A DNA stretch of 64,000 nt from Tamarix chinensis (lineage: Eukaryota; Streptophyta; Magnoliopsida; Caryophyllales; Tamaricaceae), in NCBI GenBank assembly GCA_030549775.1, contig CM060174.1, positions 94,814,132-94,878,131 of the forward strand, read 5' to 3'. Under the pieces are notes generated by a model, which saw only the letters and a list, made by a program, of their open reading frames with translations, was not told the DNA's origin and searched no databases. Shown here piece after piece: positions 40,572 to 52,750 of the stretch (the stretch's first letter is position 1; every line of letters starts with the position of its first letter). The position numbers were made by a program, and so were the translations under genes.

Positions 40572-43500
40572 ATGTCAGTAGTTACTGAGCTCAAATCAAC
40601 CAGAAACCCGGTTCACGAGGCCCGAAAAGTTCTAGGTCCAGGGGGTAACAGAGCTAGGGTCTCTCCAGAATCGAACGAAACTACGAAACCCAAGGTAAAG
40701 GATAAGGATAGGAAGCATCAGAGCTTCAGTTTGAGCTCCAACACGAAGCCGCAGAAGTATCCTGCGACGGCAGCGGCGGTGGCCCGAGGAGTGGCGAAAA
40801 TCCCGTCGGATTCCGCTGTTCGGAAGAATGCGTCTGTAGATAGTTCCTATTCCTCGGATTCTTCTTCTACTTCTTCCGGCGGCGGTTTGTCAGGTTCGAA
40901 GAGGAGAGTGAGAGTGAATGGTGGAGTGAAGTCGTTGAAGGCTGTTTCTCATGGTACGGAATCCGTAGCGTCTGCGGTGGTGGTTCCGGGATCGATTAAG
41001 CGGTGTGATTGGATTACTCCTCATTCTGGTGAGTCATTTCTAGCAGTTTTCATGGCGAATATACTTGCTGTTTGACTATGGACAGATTAATATACTGATA
41101 ATTGCTGTGGCTTATCTGCCATTAATATTTGTGACTTTACTCGTGTTCGATTGGTTGTGAGACCGATAGAAAATGACCTAGAGCGTAGGCGTAGCGAAGC
41201 AAATGATGGGATTTTTTGGATGTGTGCTTGATGACTTTTCAGAGTCCTGAAGATTCCAGTCCCTTCAGTCACAAAGCGTATAGATACGTAATTTTTGAAT
41301 CCTTCCCTCACGTATCCATTTTTTCTAGATGCATAAACAAGACCGCCCTTTTAAGATTGTAAAATGCTATTTTGGCAGGACCAATTTGGATAAGCCATTT
41401 TTTCCTACCAATCGGCCGTTTTGTGATGGCTGCCCTTTTCCTTTTAGGTTTTTCCGAGAGCCAATTTTGAGAAGTCTTACAGTCTCTTATTCGTGTGTTG
41501 CCTAGTATCAGGACTCAAGAGAGATGAAGTTGATTCAGCTCACTAGTAGAGCAGGAGTAATCATTCTTAACCTGTAAACTTATAGATAGATTCTGTAGAC
41601 TGGGTTTATGTTTTCCTCTGCTGGAATAGAGAATTAAGAGTTCCTTATTTCACTTTTTTTGCTTCTTCTGATGATGATTGAGGCAAGAACACTCGAATAA
41701 TTAGCGAGGCTAGACAAAGCAGACCAGGGGGTGTTAACAGTACCAAATATCAGATAATTATCGTCTAAGAATCAATCTCTAAGTACCGTAGAGATGAATA
41801 CTTGTAAAATTACGTTTACGAGGATGCTTATGTTCCTCTGACGAAAATTGTAAGTTCGATGTTTTGTTTGTAATGCGATTGCCTTGTTACTCTGTCAAAG
41901 AAGCGTGTTTATGATGACATCTAGTTGTATAAATTGGAGCCTCATATGTTATAGCATTAGATGCCGAGAAATAGTTTCAAACCTTAGGCTTAGGTAGGTT
42001 GCTGTCAATTGTGAATTCCCCTGACTATTAAAGGTGAAATATGAAAAATCCCTTGCTTATTGATGCAGGAAACGATTAATATTAGAAATGAAAATATTGC
42101 CTGCTGGCAGTGGAAAAGGACTGTCCAACTGTTCTTGGATTTTCTAATTTATCTTTCTAATTTTGTTCTGGAACGTTATAGGCCCCTTTTTGTTGGTTAG
42201 AGTTTTTTTAGTGAAGGCAGTCTCTGTGTGGCTTCTTAAGGACCCCATCAGATGCAGTGCTTATATTTTAAGTAAGGAAGGCGATGGTCCTAGATGGGGA
42301 AAGGATAAAGTAAACTACTGTGGAAAAAGCTTCATATTATATTCAGACTATAAAATGGAAAATCTAAAAATGACAAATGAAGCTTCCTTTTGTGGTATAT
42401 TCTCCTGTCTTTACTCTACTGGTTCGTTGTCAGATCATGAGCAAATTTTTGTTCATAGTCTTCGGAATTATGGAAGCATATCTGTTGTTCTCTTTATGTT
42501 ACGATTTATTTATATATTCTTTTGGAGGGTTTGGTGGCTCGATGGGTGTGACCGTGTGGGAGCTCTGTGTTTGTTTATGTTTCTGTTCCTAGTTCTAATG
42601 ACATTGTTGTTTCATTCTCTAGAGTTGCCCTATATCTCTTTTCATGATGAAGAATGGGGAGTCCCAGTGCATGATGATACACAATTGTTTGAGCTTCTTG
42701 CCCTGTCGATAGCATTGGCAGAGCACACCTGGTTATCGATTCTTTACAAGAGGGAAATCTTTAGGTTTGTTGGTCATATCCTCCCTTATATTATCTCAAG
42801 TTCATGACAATTTTGAACTTGAATCCTGTTTTCATGTTAACTGCCTATTAACCCTGCATATTGCAGGAAGCTTTTTGACAACTTTAACCCGGAATCCGTT
42901 GCAAATTTCTCCGAGGAGAAACTATTGTCACTAATAACGCACGGCAATTCATTGCTCTCTGAGGCGAAGTTGCGGGCAATTGTTGAAAATGCTAGGCTGG
43001 TTCTCAAGGTGATTTGATATTATTGTCGAAAACTAAGCTGTTTCTATATATTCTCATGGCATTTACTGACGATCATTCAAGCTTGTAGCATCCTCAATCT
43101 TTCCGTGAGCTTTTTAGTCCTTGAGTTTGTTATCAGCATCTAGACTGAATACGTATAGTATATGCTCATGTTACTCTGAAAGCATTGAACTTCTATTCCT
43201 GCACAAAGTTCTAGTCCTATAGAGCGGCAAAGTCCATTATAAAAATCTCATAATCCTGTGTATGATTTGCTTGTTTGTTATGTTTCAGGTTCAAAAGGAG
43301 TTTGGTTCATTCAGCAGTTACTGCTGGAGGTTTGTTAACAATAAGCCAATAAAGAATGGATTCCGTTATGCACGTCAAGTGCCAGCGAAATCTCCAAAGG
43401 CAGAGTTCATAAGCAAAGATTTGATGCGGAGAGGATTTCGCTGTGTTGGGCCAACTGTGATTTATTCATTCATGCAAGTAGCTGGATTGGTGAATGATCA

Positions 43501-43627
43501 TCTGATAACTTGCTTCCGGTTCGAAGAATGCAACAATAATGGCAAGAAAGACGTCAAAGCCGGAACCGAAGGGACAGAGGCAAAACTAACAAGGGCACTG
43601 GAGAAAACAAACTTATCTCACGACTGA
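40572..43627 (+). CDS. DNA-3-methyladenine glycosylase I-like protein (TagI/HhH-GPD type)
   Basis: The family removes alkylated bases such as 3-methyladenine in base-excision repair; plant members act in the nucleus or organelles. Four exons: 40572-41028, 42623-42764, 42867-43008 and 43289-43627, with introns GT...AG throughout. They give an in-frame 1080-nt CDS (359 aa). Residues 1-142 are a low-complexity Ser/Lys/Arg-rich extension typical of plant homologues. The catalytic domain starts at KRCDWITPHS (143-152), then FHDEEWGVPVHDD (159-171), VENARLVLKVQKEFGSF (about 239-255), RRGFRCVGPTVIYSFMQ (294-310) and GLVNDHLITCFRF (313-325). Cys145, His160, His318 and Cys322 match the zinc-snap ligands of TagI, including the H-x3-C spacing. 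Intron 1 (1.6 kb) has a long read-through frame into exon 2 that is not coding. The start is the first ATG after a CT-rich leader. The family is sure; its substrate is not shown by sequence. Confidence 0.95.
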
Positions 43628-43845
43628 AGCGTGCCCCGGCAACTTAGTTCCTGACCAATGACACATGTTCATGTATGTAGAGATGCATATAGCTGCAGTG
43701 GTTTTATGATTAATGTAGAGTAAATTTTACTGGGGTTGCGTGTGTGACTGATCGGATTTGCCGTTGTGGACGAATGGTTTAGTCGTAAGATTGTGTATTA
43801 TATTCCTAACGACGTATTCTAATTGTAGTTTCTGCTTATATTGTC

Positions 43846-43851
43846 AATAAA
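43846..43851 (+). terminator. Possible poly(A) signal of the glycosylase gene
   Basis: AATAAA lies 219 bases after the stop codon, in TTGTCAATAAACATG. It is preceded by T-rich and TGTA-containing sequence (TTGTGTATTATATTCC), which fits a plant 3' end. The call rests on motif and spacing only. Confidence 0.4.
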
Positions 43852-46800
43852 CATGCATAATTCCTGGATTAAGCATGTGGTTCACTGGTTCCCATTAGAC
43901 CTGACCATGGCTAAGTGGAAGCATATTTTGTTTCAAGGTGAAACAGCTGGGGACTTGTATCTCTTTAGGAAGCGGGTTGCTGTTACGGATCGGAAATGCT
44001 TACATCGCATCTCATTTTCGAGCATGGACGAGTCTTTGCGCGTTGTCTCATTAGTTCTTACTACACACGTCAGATCTCTACTATTGTAGAATATATGGAT
44101 CTGAAGTTGTAAGGGGTTCAGATGATAACCACCAAAACAACCAAGTAGGATGCCCTATAGGTAAAGCCCGGAGAGTTTTTAGATGTATACCATTGCTTCT
44201 AATGGTCAATGCTGATAAATACAATCTTATAATGATAAAGATGAATCTAAGAATCTTGGACTCTAAAGACTCCAACGACTGTTTTTTAATTGTAGCTTCT
44301 TATATAAATAAGATAAAATAGACGACTGTAATGACTATCCTTACACAAATAAAAATGGCCAACATAATTTAATGGTAGATACAATCTATGATGACAAAGA
44401 TGACCGTAAGGGTATTTAGTTGTCTATTGACTATTTTTTAATTGTAGCTTTTTAAAAAAAATTATTTAGTTTATTTTTTAAATAAGATAAAATAGGTGAC
44501 TGTAATAACTATTAATCTACCAAGCATAACCTAAAAGTGCATCAAAGCTAATACGCCTATACAAATCAAAAAGACCAACAAAATTAAATGGTAGAAACAA
44601 AATATGTCAGGTGAGAAGGAGAAATTTATAGATGAGTTTTACTCACCGTGAATCCATTCACATAAAAATATGACAATAAATACATTTAAAGAATTTCTCT
44701 GTGAGGACATGTCCTACCTAGAAAACTTGGATAGATCATGCACATGGTAAAAACTTTAGGGGTGTTTCAATAAATTTTGTGTTAACTTAGCTCATAAAAA
44801 CATTCCATGCAATCCTTGATCCCAATATATATGATTATGTGGATTAGCTTCGAATTATCATGGATCAATAAACACACAAATAGCTAACCTACAACCATAT
44901 AATAACATATACGTGGATTGGTACATCACCACATGAGCCGTTCAGGTCAAGTTGGCCAATCGAGTTGGGATGAGACATGAAGAACCAGATTGGGTTGAGC
45001 TACAAGAAAGGACAAGCTAGATTGAGATGGATTGACACGAAATAAGTTGGACCGGATCATGGTAGACTAGGAAAAATGGCTTTAGACAAATGAAATATTT
45101 ATTTTCTTCACTTGATTTTTAGATAAGATCACATATTCACATTAACACTGATTAGATAATAACGATGATGATATTATTAACTTATAATTACTATTATAAT
45201 TATTGAATTTATAAAAAGGCTATTTTTCTAATTATTATAATTAAAAATTATCATAATTATTATGATTGTTATTAATATTTATAATAAATATAGTTATAAT
45301 TATTATCTTTATTTATAATAATAATTTTATTATCATCATGATTATAATAGTTATTACTATAATAATAAGAATAATAAAATAATTTATAATAATGCTAAAT
45401 TATATTATTGATATTAACAATATTCTTATTATTTTTATTATTATATTATTAATCATAATAATTAAATTCAATAAGAATATTATTAATGTTAATAATAATG
45501 AAATTAATAAAAATAAATAATATATATATATATATATATATGTAATAATATTATTATCATAATTATTTATAATAAGTATTATAATTATAACAACAATAAT
45601 ATTTTAATAATAAAAATACGTGTACCAATATTATTATTATTTATAACCAAAAATATTATTATTTATAATAATATTATTGATAAGAATAAATTATTATTCT
45701 TATTACTACAATAATTATTATTGTTATAATTGTAGTTATACTCTCATTTATAATAATCTTTGCATGAATATTATCATTAATATAATACTAGTTATTTGAA
45801 TAAGTATAAAAATACTATAAATATGGTCATAAATTAAAATAATATTCATTAGAATAATTATTATAACTATTCTTACTTATAATAAAAATTAACATTTAAC
45901 TTATTATTACTATTATGATTAGGCATGTCATAACAACAACAACAATAATAATTAATTTTAATTTTTATCAATATCAATCAAGTTAGATAAGATAAAATTA
46001 AAATTACATCATTACTAATTAGATCTGAATTAAAAAGTCAAACAAAGGAAAACAAGGTTTAAGGCTAGTTGGGACAGGTTGGACCAGAGTAAAATAAAAT
46101 GGAGGTCCTAAGATAGGTCGAATCAAGTGAAGGAAACATGAGCTTAGCTAAAGAATAAAGTTCTGTGATATACGGGGACGACTATTAGGTGCCGGCCCCA
46201 CCACCAAAAGGTCCTAGGGACGTTTCCTCTTTCGAAATTTTTTTGATTTCTCCGAAAAATTTTTGGTGTCAAAATTTATATTAAAATTATTTAATTAATA
46301 TTTTTTTATTAAAAAATTATTAATGATTAAAATTAACTAATATAGGTAATAATTTTAGAATTTTATTTTATTTTTCCCTCTTAATTTTAGTAGATTTGAT
46401 ATATTTTTTTAAAAAATATATATAATATGTATGTGTGTCTGTGTATATATATATATAATATTTTTTTTAAATGTTTCTTACCATCCCTATTTCCTAAATT
46501 TTTAAGAAATGATATTTCCTCATTTATTCTCATCCCCGTCCCTATTCCCGTGCAATAATGCTAAAGTTAGACATGGTAGGAATCTAACGAGCAGGAATAG
46601 GCTAGGACGGGCTAGGTTGAGTCTACATAAGTTATGACGGGTGCTCAGTGTTCCCAAGAACTCCTAGGTAGTTGTTGGTATTTATTTAGAAAAATTAGTT
46701 TGAGGTTCACTTGAGTAGATTTAATAGAAAAAAAAAGTTAATATGGTCCTAAAGTATTTGGTTACAAGTATAAAATATTATGTACATATAATTATATTAA

Positions 46801-47983
46801 TATGTACATCTAATTATGCACACATGTATAGATAATATTCTTTATATCTACATATAAATTGAATACAAAAAAAAGTGAACTAAATACCAAATAAATTGTT
46901 CAACTTTAAATAGCTTTACTTAATTGGATTTTAAAATAAATTTTCCTATTTATTTAGTTAGCTCTTTTTTACATGTAAATAAACAAATATATATATTAGT
47001 TAACTATTTGAATATTTTTAATACTATTAGAATAGTAATTTGAGCCCTGCGTGGTTGCAGCATAGGGGAGGTGATTATCATCAACGTGTGGCAACCAACG
47101 AGTTAATCTTTGCTAGTTCACCATAATTTATAATCAATCATTGGTTGGCTCATGTTAGCTCATACAAAATACTAACATAATTTATCTAGCTAATAATATT
47201 TTTATGGATTGTATTATATAAATTATGGATAACCCGACCCATCAAACACTCCTAAATATAAATCATACTAGGTATTAATGTTAAAAATAATTCAAGTAGA
47301 CTCGGTGTGAGAATTCAATTATTTTATGTGATAAATTAAAAGTAAATAATTGATTGATCGGCTTATTATGGACACCTGTGCCAGCAGACACATGTTTCCT
47401 ATACTCATGTGATACGTAATTTACCTCACTCTTATTATTTCAAAATAGAGTTATTGACGTCTTCTAAAATAAATGTATTGTATTTTTGAGGATATTCAAA
47501 GGCCTCATACTTTTCATACCATGTGATTATTCATTATATATATATAATCACATTTGTTAAGCCTCGTATGATATCCGATCCATCCATTCTCTCTAGAATA
47601 TGTCTTTGTTTATTCTACGTTGTTCTTCCATCCCTTGTGCCTTTATTTCATTCAAAGGCAATCCCGTTTGGGAAAGATAATAGATGATATGAATCCAATC
47701 TGAACTAGTAATATGACAAAGTGTTTGGTAAGTACAAATTATTTGCATATTAACATTTTAGAAGTAATAATAATGTTTAGTAACTTATTTAAAATAAAAT
47801 AAAATGATATGAATAACAATTTTAGACAGGTGGATGAGGTTAGTAGAATTTCATTATTAAAGAGTATTTTGTAATAAAAATTAGTATAAGTTTTTTTTTT
47901 GTATTTAGTTAATACTTATGCAGGATTATTAAAAATTATAAATGAGTTGTAGATTATAAAAATAACAAGATAAAACAAATGAC

Positions 47984-48017
<34 letters not shown>

Positions 48018-49540
48018 TAATTAGATAATAAGAAAATAATAAGTTGCGAAGGCCTACATTTGTGGTGGACTCGGTTGAGAAGAAGAATGTAATAATTGTT
48101 ATAAAATTCTGCAGACGACATTTTAATACAAATACTTGATCTTAAGTCAGCTGTCTTGAGTCAGATCCTGTCTAATCATCTCCCACCGATTCCTCTCAAA
48201 AATATAAAAAAACTGGTAGAGCCTCGCAGATTCGATCATATACATACAAGCATGGAAACGGATGACCCAAATGGGCGAGCATTCTGCATTTGATACATCT
48301 GGCCGGCGTCTAATAGTTAATTACCAACACTCCGGCGCATAGCCGGATCGAACAGAAGGAATCGGGGCTCCGTTGAACATCGAGCATCATCATCGGCCGC
48401 AAGAGTACCGAGGTGATGAGAAAAGCAAAACAAAGCAACAAACCTCTCAGGCTTTTTTGGTCCCGACAACATAACAGAAAAGCACTAGCTGTTTGTTGGG
48501 GTTGTTTTTATTTGAGTTTATACTCTATATATAATAAAACCAGAACGAAAGAAAGAAAGAACGAACGAACGAACTTCTGGTTCCATAGTCATCGAGACAA
48601 ATAACAACCATCTTTCAGCAGACAACAATGTTTGAAACTGTCGTACGCACACGCATAGTACAGACAAAACAAACATCCACCTTTGGGTTTGGCATATTAA
48701 TATATACATATAACGGCAACATGGCTCTGTCTGTGCATGAATCTAAAATCCGTTCAATCATTTTAAATGAATCTCCCCCAACACACAACACAACGGCTGT
48801 TATTGTTCCCCTATAGATTTGGTTAGTAGTAATATTTATGTATGTATGATGAACACTTATTTTACACATTTAAAATCCCATGGACATATTACGTAAAAGA
48901 TAGCAACTTTCAGAAAGAACATCATATGCGGATCATGAAATATTGAGAGGCAGGCAACAAAGATCACACGACATAACACACGCCACATTTAAATTCCAGA
49001 GTTCGATTATCAACCCAATCCACAACTATGCCAGGAAATTTAGTCCCCGCAGCATGATTCTAAAGGAGGTAATACTCTTCAGTCTTGATGAGTGACAGCT
49101 GATATAGACCATAAATATCTACATGTAATGCTTACTGAAATATTAAGAGAAAGAGGGAGAGCGAGAAAGAGAAAGAAACCAATCTAAATATGGTTGGTCA
49201 TTGCTACACGGAGATCATAAATAATAATAAAAAAAAAAGGGAAGAGGGGAGGGGGGAAGGGGGCAGGGGAAAAATATAAAGACACAAAAAGGAATGGAAC
49301 AAGAGAAGCTATATGTATGATATCCACTGAAACACCCCATATCTGCGACACCGATCCTTCTTCAGTGGACTGAAAAAGCTCTAGCCACCACCATTATTGA
49401 ATGGTAATAAGCAGAACCTCACAAGCACAAATGTAAAGTCCAAACATTGTGATTCCATTATATTATTAGGCCTTGTCGCCTTGGATCACACACACACGAC
49501 GCGCATCTTCATTTGATTCATTCGCTGAGAATTAATTAGC
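43852..49540. other. AT-rich intergenic DNA between the glycosylase and BZR1-like genes
   Basis: No exon is recognised. 45130-45960 is a dense ATT/TAT/AAT-rich block including (AT)n at 45522-45541. 46170-46560 has GC-rich ends (GGTGCCGGCCCCACC at the left, CATCCCCGTCCCTATTCCCG at the right) around an AT-rich centre, like a decayed MITE. 47988-48014 is (AT)n. 48230-48480 is GC-richer without a recognisable product. The stretch 49050-49540 is presumably the 3' UTR and downstream region of the minus-strand BZR1-like gene. Confidence 0.4.
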
Positions 49541-51697
49541 CTACGATGTCCGAGGCTTGCCGCTTCCAAGGGTGAGCTCAAGGTCATCCATCCCAACATC
49601 ATGAATCTTCTCACCTTCCCAAGCTTTGAGCTTCCCATTCTCAACAGCTCTCCCTTGCACATCCATATGATCATTGAGCGTCATCTGCTGAACCATAGGC
49701 CTTACAAGGCTGAAGCTAGGAGAAGTAGGTATAGGAGGCCTAGCAAATCTCTTGAAGCTAATCCACTGACCGGAATCAATCGTATTCGAACTATCCGACT
49801 CATCACACTCCATTATCGTCGGCGGAGCCACATTCCTACAACGAGTAGGGCTCGAAGGAGCCGATTCAGCAAACATAGGGTAGTTATTATTGAAGTTGAA
49901 AGACGCCATCATAGACTGCTTAGCAATGGACTCATCAAAGTTGAAGCAGTTCTGCTTCGACGGAGCACCTCCTCCTCCTCCTCCTCCGCCTTTAGAAGTA
50001 GGGGAAGAGAGTAACGGAGTGACGGGAGCACTATTTGATATCCTAAGAGGGGGTAGGTTGGTAGGGATGGAGTTGCAAAGGAATGAGAAAGGATTGGAAG
50101 TAGGATTGATGTCGCCGCGAGTCGGGCTCTGACGAGCGGAGGAAGAAGGACTGGGTTGGTAAGATGGGATAGGACTTTGGAACGCAGAAGACAATGGGCT
50201 TGGGACTTGAGAAGAACATGCGCTGATGTTGTTTGAATTGTTGATCATTATATCAGCCGGAGGCGGCTTGCATCCCTGATTAACAGCAACAGCAACAACA
50301 GCGAGAAGAACGACAACAATAAGAAAGACAAACATATATCCCATATCGTAGTGATAAGGGAGTCATGAAAGGAAAATAAATAATCCATATTTATTAATGA
50401 AAGCTTTCTTCCTATTATACCACTTGCATAATAATAAACCAACCCAGAATGGAAACAAAAAACTATGCAGTTCTTTTTCTTCTGTATAATGCGAGACGGA
50501 AATGTTCTTTTGTTGGGTGTACAATCATTCAATTGAATAGCCAGACAGTCAGAATTCCATGTTCTATGATTGAATGAACATGTGACATAGAATGCGAAAC
50601 AAACAACCCTACCGACAAACTTGGACATATGAAGAAACCAAAAGTAAAGAATGCAGACTATAAAAAGACAATATAACATGCCACTGAAATCGGAACTTCA
50701 TACCAACAACAACAATAATAATAATAACAACAATAATAATAATGTAACCAAACAAAAAAAAATGTTGAATTTTACCAGTCCAGTAAAGTAGTGCTTTCAC
50801 TTTTGAGGTACTTAAATGAGGCCCAAAATGAGTACATATAAAGTTGATAAAATACCAGGGAAGGAGGAAGGGAGAGTAACTTGAATTTTCATTTATAATT
50901 TGAAGGAGGAAGGTGATGGATTAGAAGATCAAAGGTAATATAAGAAAAGGGGAAAAAGCATAATAGAAGAAGCAGAAAAGGAACGATTTCTCCTGCATTT
51001 GCTTTATAGAATATGCAAGGATTTTTTGGTAGAGGTTGAGAATTGACAGGACGAGGAGCTAGTAAGCAGAGAGGAAAAGAGGGAAATCACGAACAATCAA
51101 TTCAATCAAATCTTAGAAATCCCATTTTGACCATTTTAATCATCTACTTATTTATATATACATACATATATAGAGAGAGAGACAGAGAGAGTGTGTGTTA
51201 TATACAAATTCAGGGCGACAAAAAAAAAACAAATCTGAAAGAGCAAGGAGAGCAAATTAAGCATAATAATACATCCAAAAAGAAAGAACAAGGAAAATAA
51301 AAAGAAAGGGGAAAAGGTCAGATCCAGTAAAATCACCAGAAGCATCAAAATCTTGGAAAAAAAAAACAAACAAACAAACAAAAGAGGGCGGCAGGAAAGA
51401 AAATGAAAGAAGAAGCAGAAGAAGGTTAATCACCTTGCGATACGTAGTACCATCAGGCTCAACAATCCAACCAGCTTCGGCGCACAGAGCTTTTAAGACC
51501 TCATTATTATCGCAATGTTTTGGAAGATTATAATTCCCCTGTGCTCTTAGTCCTGTAAATATCTTAGCTGCGATCGCTCTTCTCCGTCTCTCACGCCGCC
51601 GATTGTTCTCTCTTTCTCTCCATGACGGTTTCCTCCTTCCCACAACGGGAGCGGCCGACGAGGATAAACCTCCTCCTCCTCCACCCTCCGTCGTCAT
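49541..51697 (-). CDS. BZR1-like: BZR1/BES1-type brassinosteroid transcription factor
   Basis: BZR1/BES1 proteins carry brassinosteroid signals to nuclear promoters. Exon 1 is 51697-51434 and exon 2 is 50275-49541, with GT-AG splicing after TYRK. The product is 332 aa, the usual family size. Residues 22-88 form the atypical bHLH DNA-binding domain ([38 protein letters not shown]). A Ser/Pro-rich GSK3 (BIN2) phosphorylation region follows. [10 protein letters not shown] (166-175) matches the 14-3-3 site, and [16 protein letters not shown] (244-259) the PEST region. [19 protein letters not shown] (307-325) holds the C-terminal docking and EAR-type LxLxL motif (320-324). The APPTI proline (239 or 240) appears to retain the residue altered in Arabidopsis gain-of-function alleles. 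Oddities are an eight-glycine run (184-191) and Met where BZR1 has Pro before ECDES. A (GA)n leader precedes the ATG. Orthology to BZR1 versus BES1 is unresolved. Confidence 0.96.
49968..49991 (-). repeat. Coding trinucleotide repeat (poly-glycine) in the BZR1-like gene
   Basis: CTC/CCT repeats on the plus strand encode eight consecutive glycines (residues 184-191) between TSK and APSKQ in exon 2. Arabidopsis BZR1 has no equivalent glycine run. It is a likely site of length variation. Confidence 0.85.
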
Positions 51698-52431
51698 CTC
51701 TCTCTCTCTCTCTATCCCTCTCTCTCTCTCTAATGGGTGCTGCTGGGTTTAGCTCTTATAATTATTGTCTGTGGGTATGAATACCCCTGCCCTGAAACAA
51801 AGCCCCTCTCAATTAAAAAGGGGAAAAGTTTCTCAAAGTAAAATAATAAAAACAAAAAGGAGAAAACTACAGAGAAAGAGGAGAGAGAAAGAGGTGGTGA
51901 CTGACTGGGGAGTGAGGAGAGAGATAGAGATGCTTCTTTTATTTTTTGGCTGTATAATAATTCTTGAGGCACGAGGCATACGCTGCCTGCACTGCACTTA
52001 CTCTGGCTTTGTTGGATGTTGTGTTGTTTTAAGAGAACCAACAGTGGGAGAGGAGAGGAGGGCAGGGGAGGGGAGGAGGGGAGGAGTATGGTGCCGGCCG
52101 GAGAATGGAAAGAAGAAAGAATCTCTCTCTTTTTTCTTTTCTTTTTTTGAGAAAAAAATAATAATACTATATATATTTATGTATTTTTCATATTTCCTCT
52201 TCCGGAGGACTGGACCAAGCACTCTCTGTTAAAAGGTAAAGGGTATTTAGGCAGCTTGTGTGGATCTGATTCAGTACGTGAGGGTGTATGTAAAGTATCG
52301 ATGTAACTGACCTTAGATCTTGACCGGTCAAACACAATCGACGGTGATATTAATGACTTAGAGAGGGGGGGAGGCGTATGGAAGGCTGGGATTTAAGAAT
52401 GTGGGGACCATGGGAGGGGGAGGGGGAGGGG

Positions 52432-52468
<37 letters not shown>

Positions 52469-52750
52469 TTCCTGCCTGCCTGACTGGCTCCGTGTTTGTT
52501 TCATGTTTCGATTCCCGTCCCGTCCCGTCCCGAGTGCGTGAACCTTCCTTTTCCTTGTGAGGCGGCGAGTGAGCGGAAATGTGAGCGAAGAAGATGGATG
52601 GCCACGCTCTGTTCGTGTATACTCAACTCAAATTATTGTCCCCTAATTGTCTCCCCTTCTCTTCTCTATACGTTTCTCTACCTACTGGCTACTAGCACTG
52701 TTGAATTGTACTACTAGTCCTCCTCACTCACGTATGATGTAGGCCGCATC
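51698..52750 (-). promoter_or_regulatory. Leader and upstream region of the BZR1-like gene
   Basis: Directly upstream of the ATG the gene strand has two (GA)n runs (plus-strand CT at 51698-51735), typical of a purine-rich plant 5' UTR. Farther upstream are GGAGGGGAGG-rich DNA (52050-52085), a (GGGGGA)n run joined to (GA)n at 52413-52466, and repeated CCCGT (52516-52531). Open frames across this area (51765-52232, 51730-52041) look compositional. No specific TATA box is claimed. Confidence 0.45.

Noticed and set aside
42163..42807. A 214-codon plus-strand open frame
   Set aside because: It is intron 1 read through into exon 2 of the glycosylase gene; only 42623-42764 is coding, after the acceptor TTCTCTAG.
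43841..44089. An 82-codon frame after the glycosylase gene
   Set aside because: It overlaps the probable poly(A) signal and has no recognisable motif.
49601..50132. Plus-strand frames of 137 and 80 codons
   Set aside because: Antisense shadows of exon 2 of the BZR1-like gene.
51765..52232. A 155-codon plus-strand frame upstream of the BZR1-like gene
   Set aside because: Low-complexity K/R/E-rich then F-rich sequence in the divergent promoter region; no domain or splice support.
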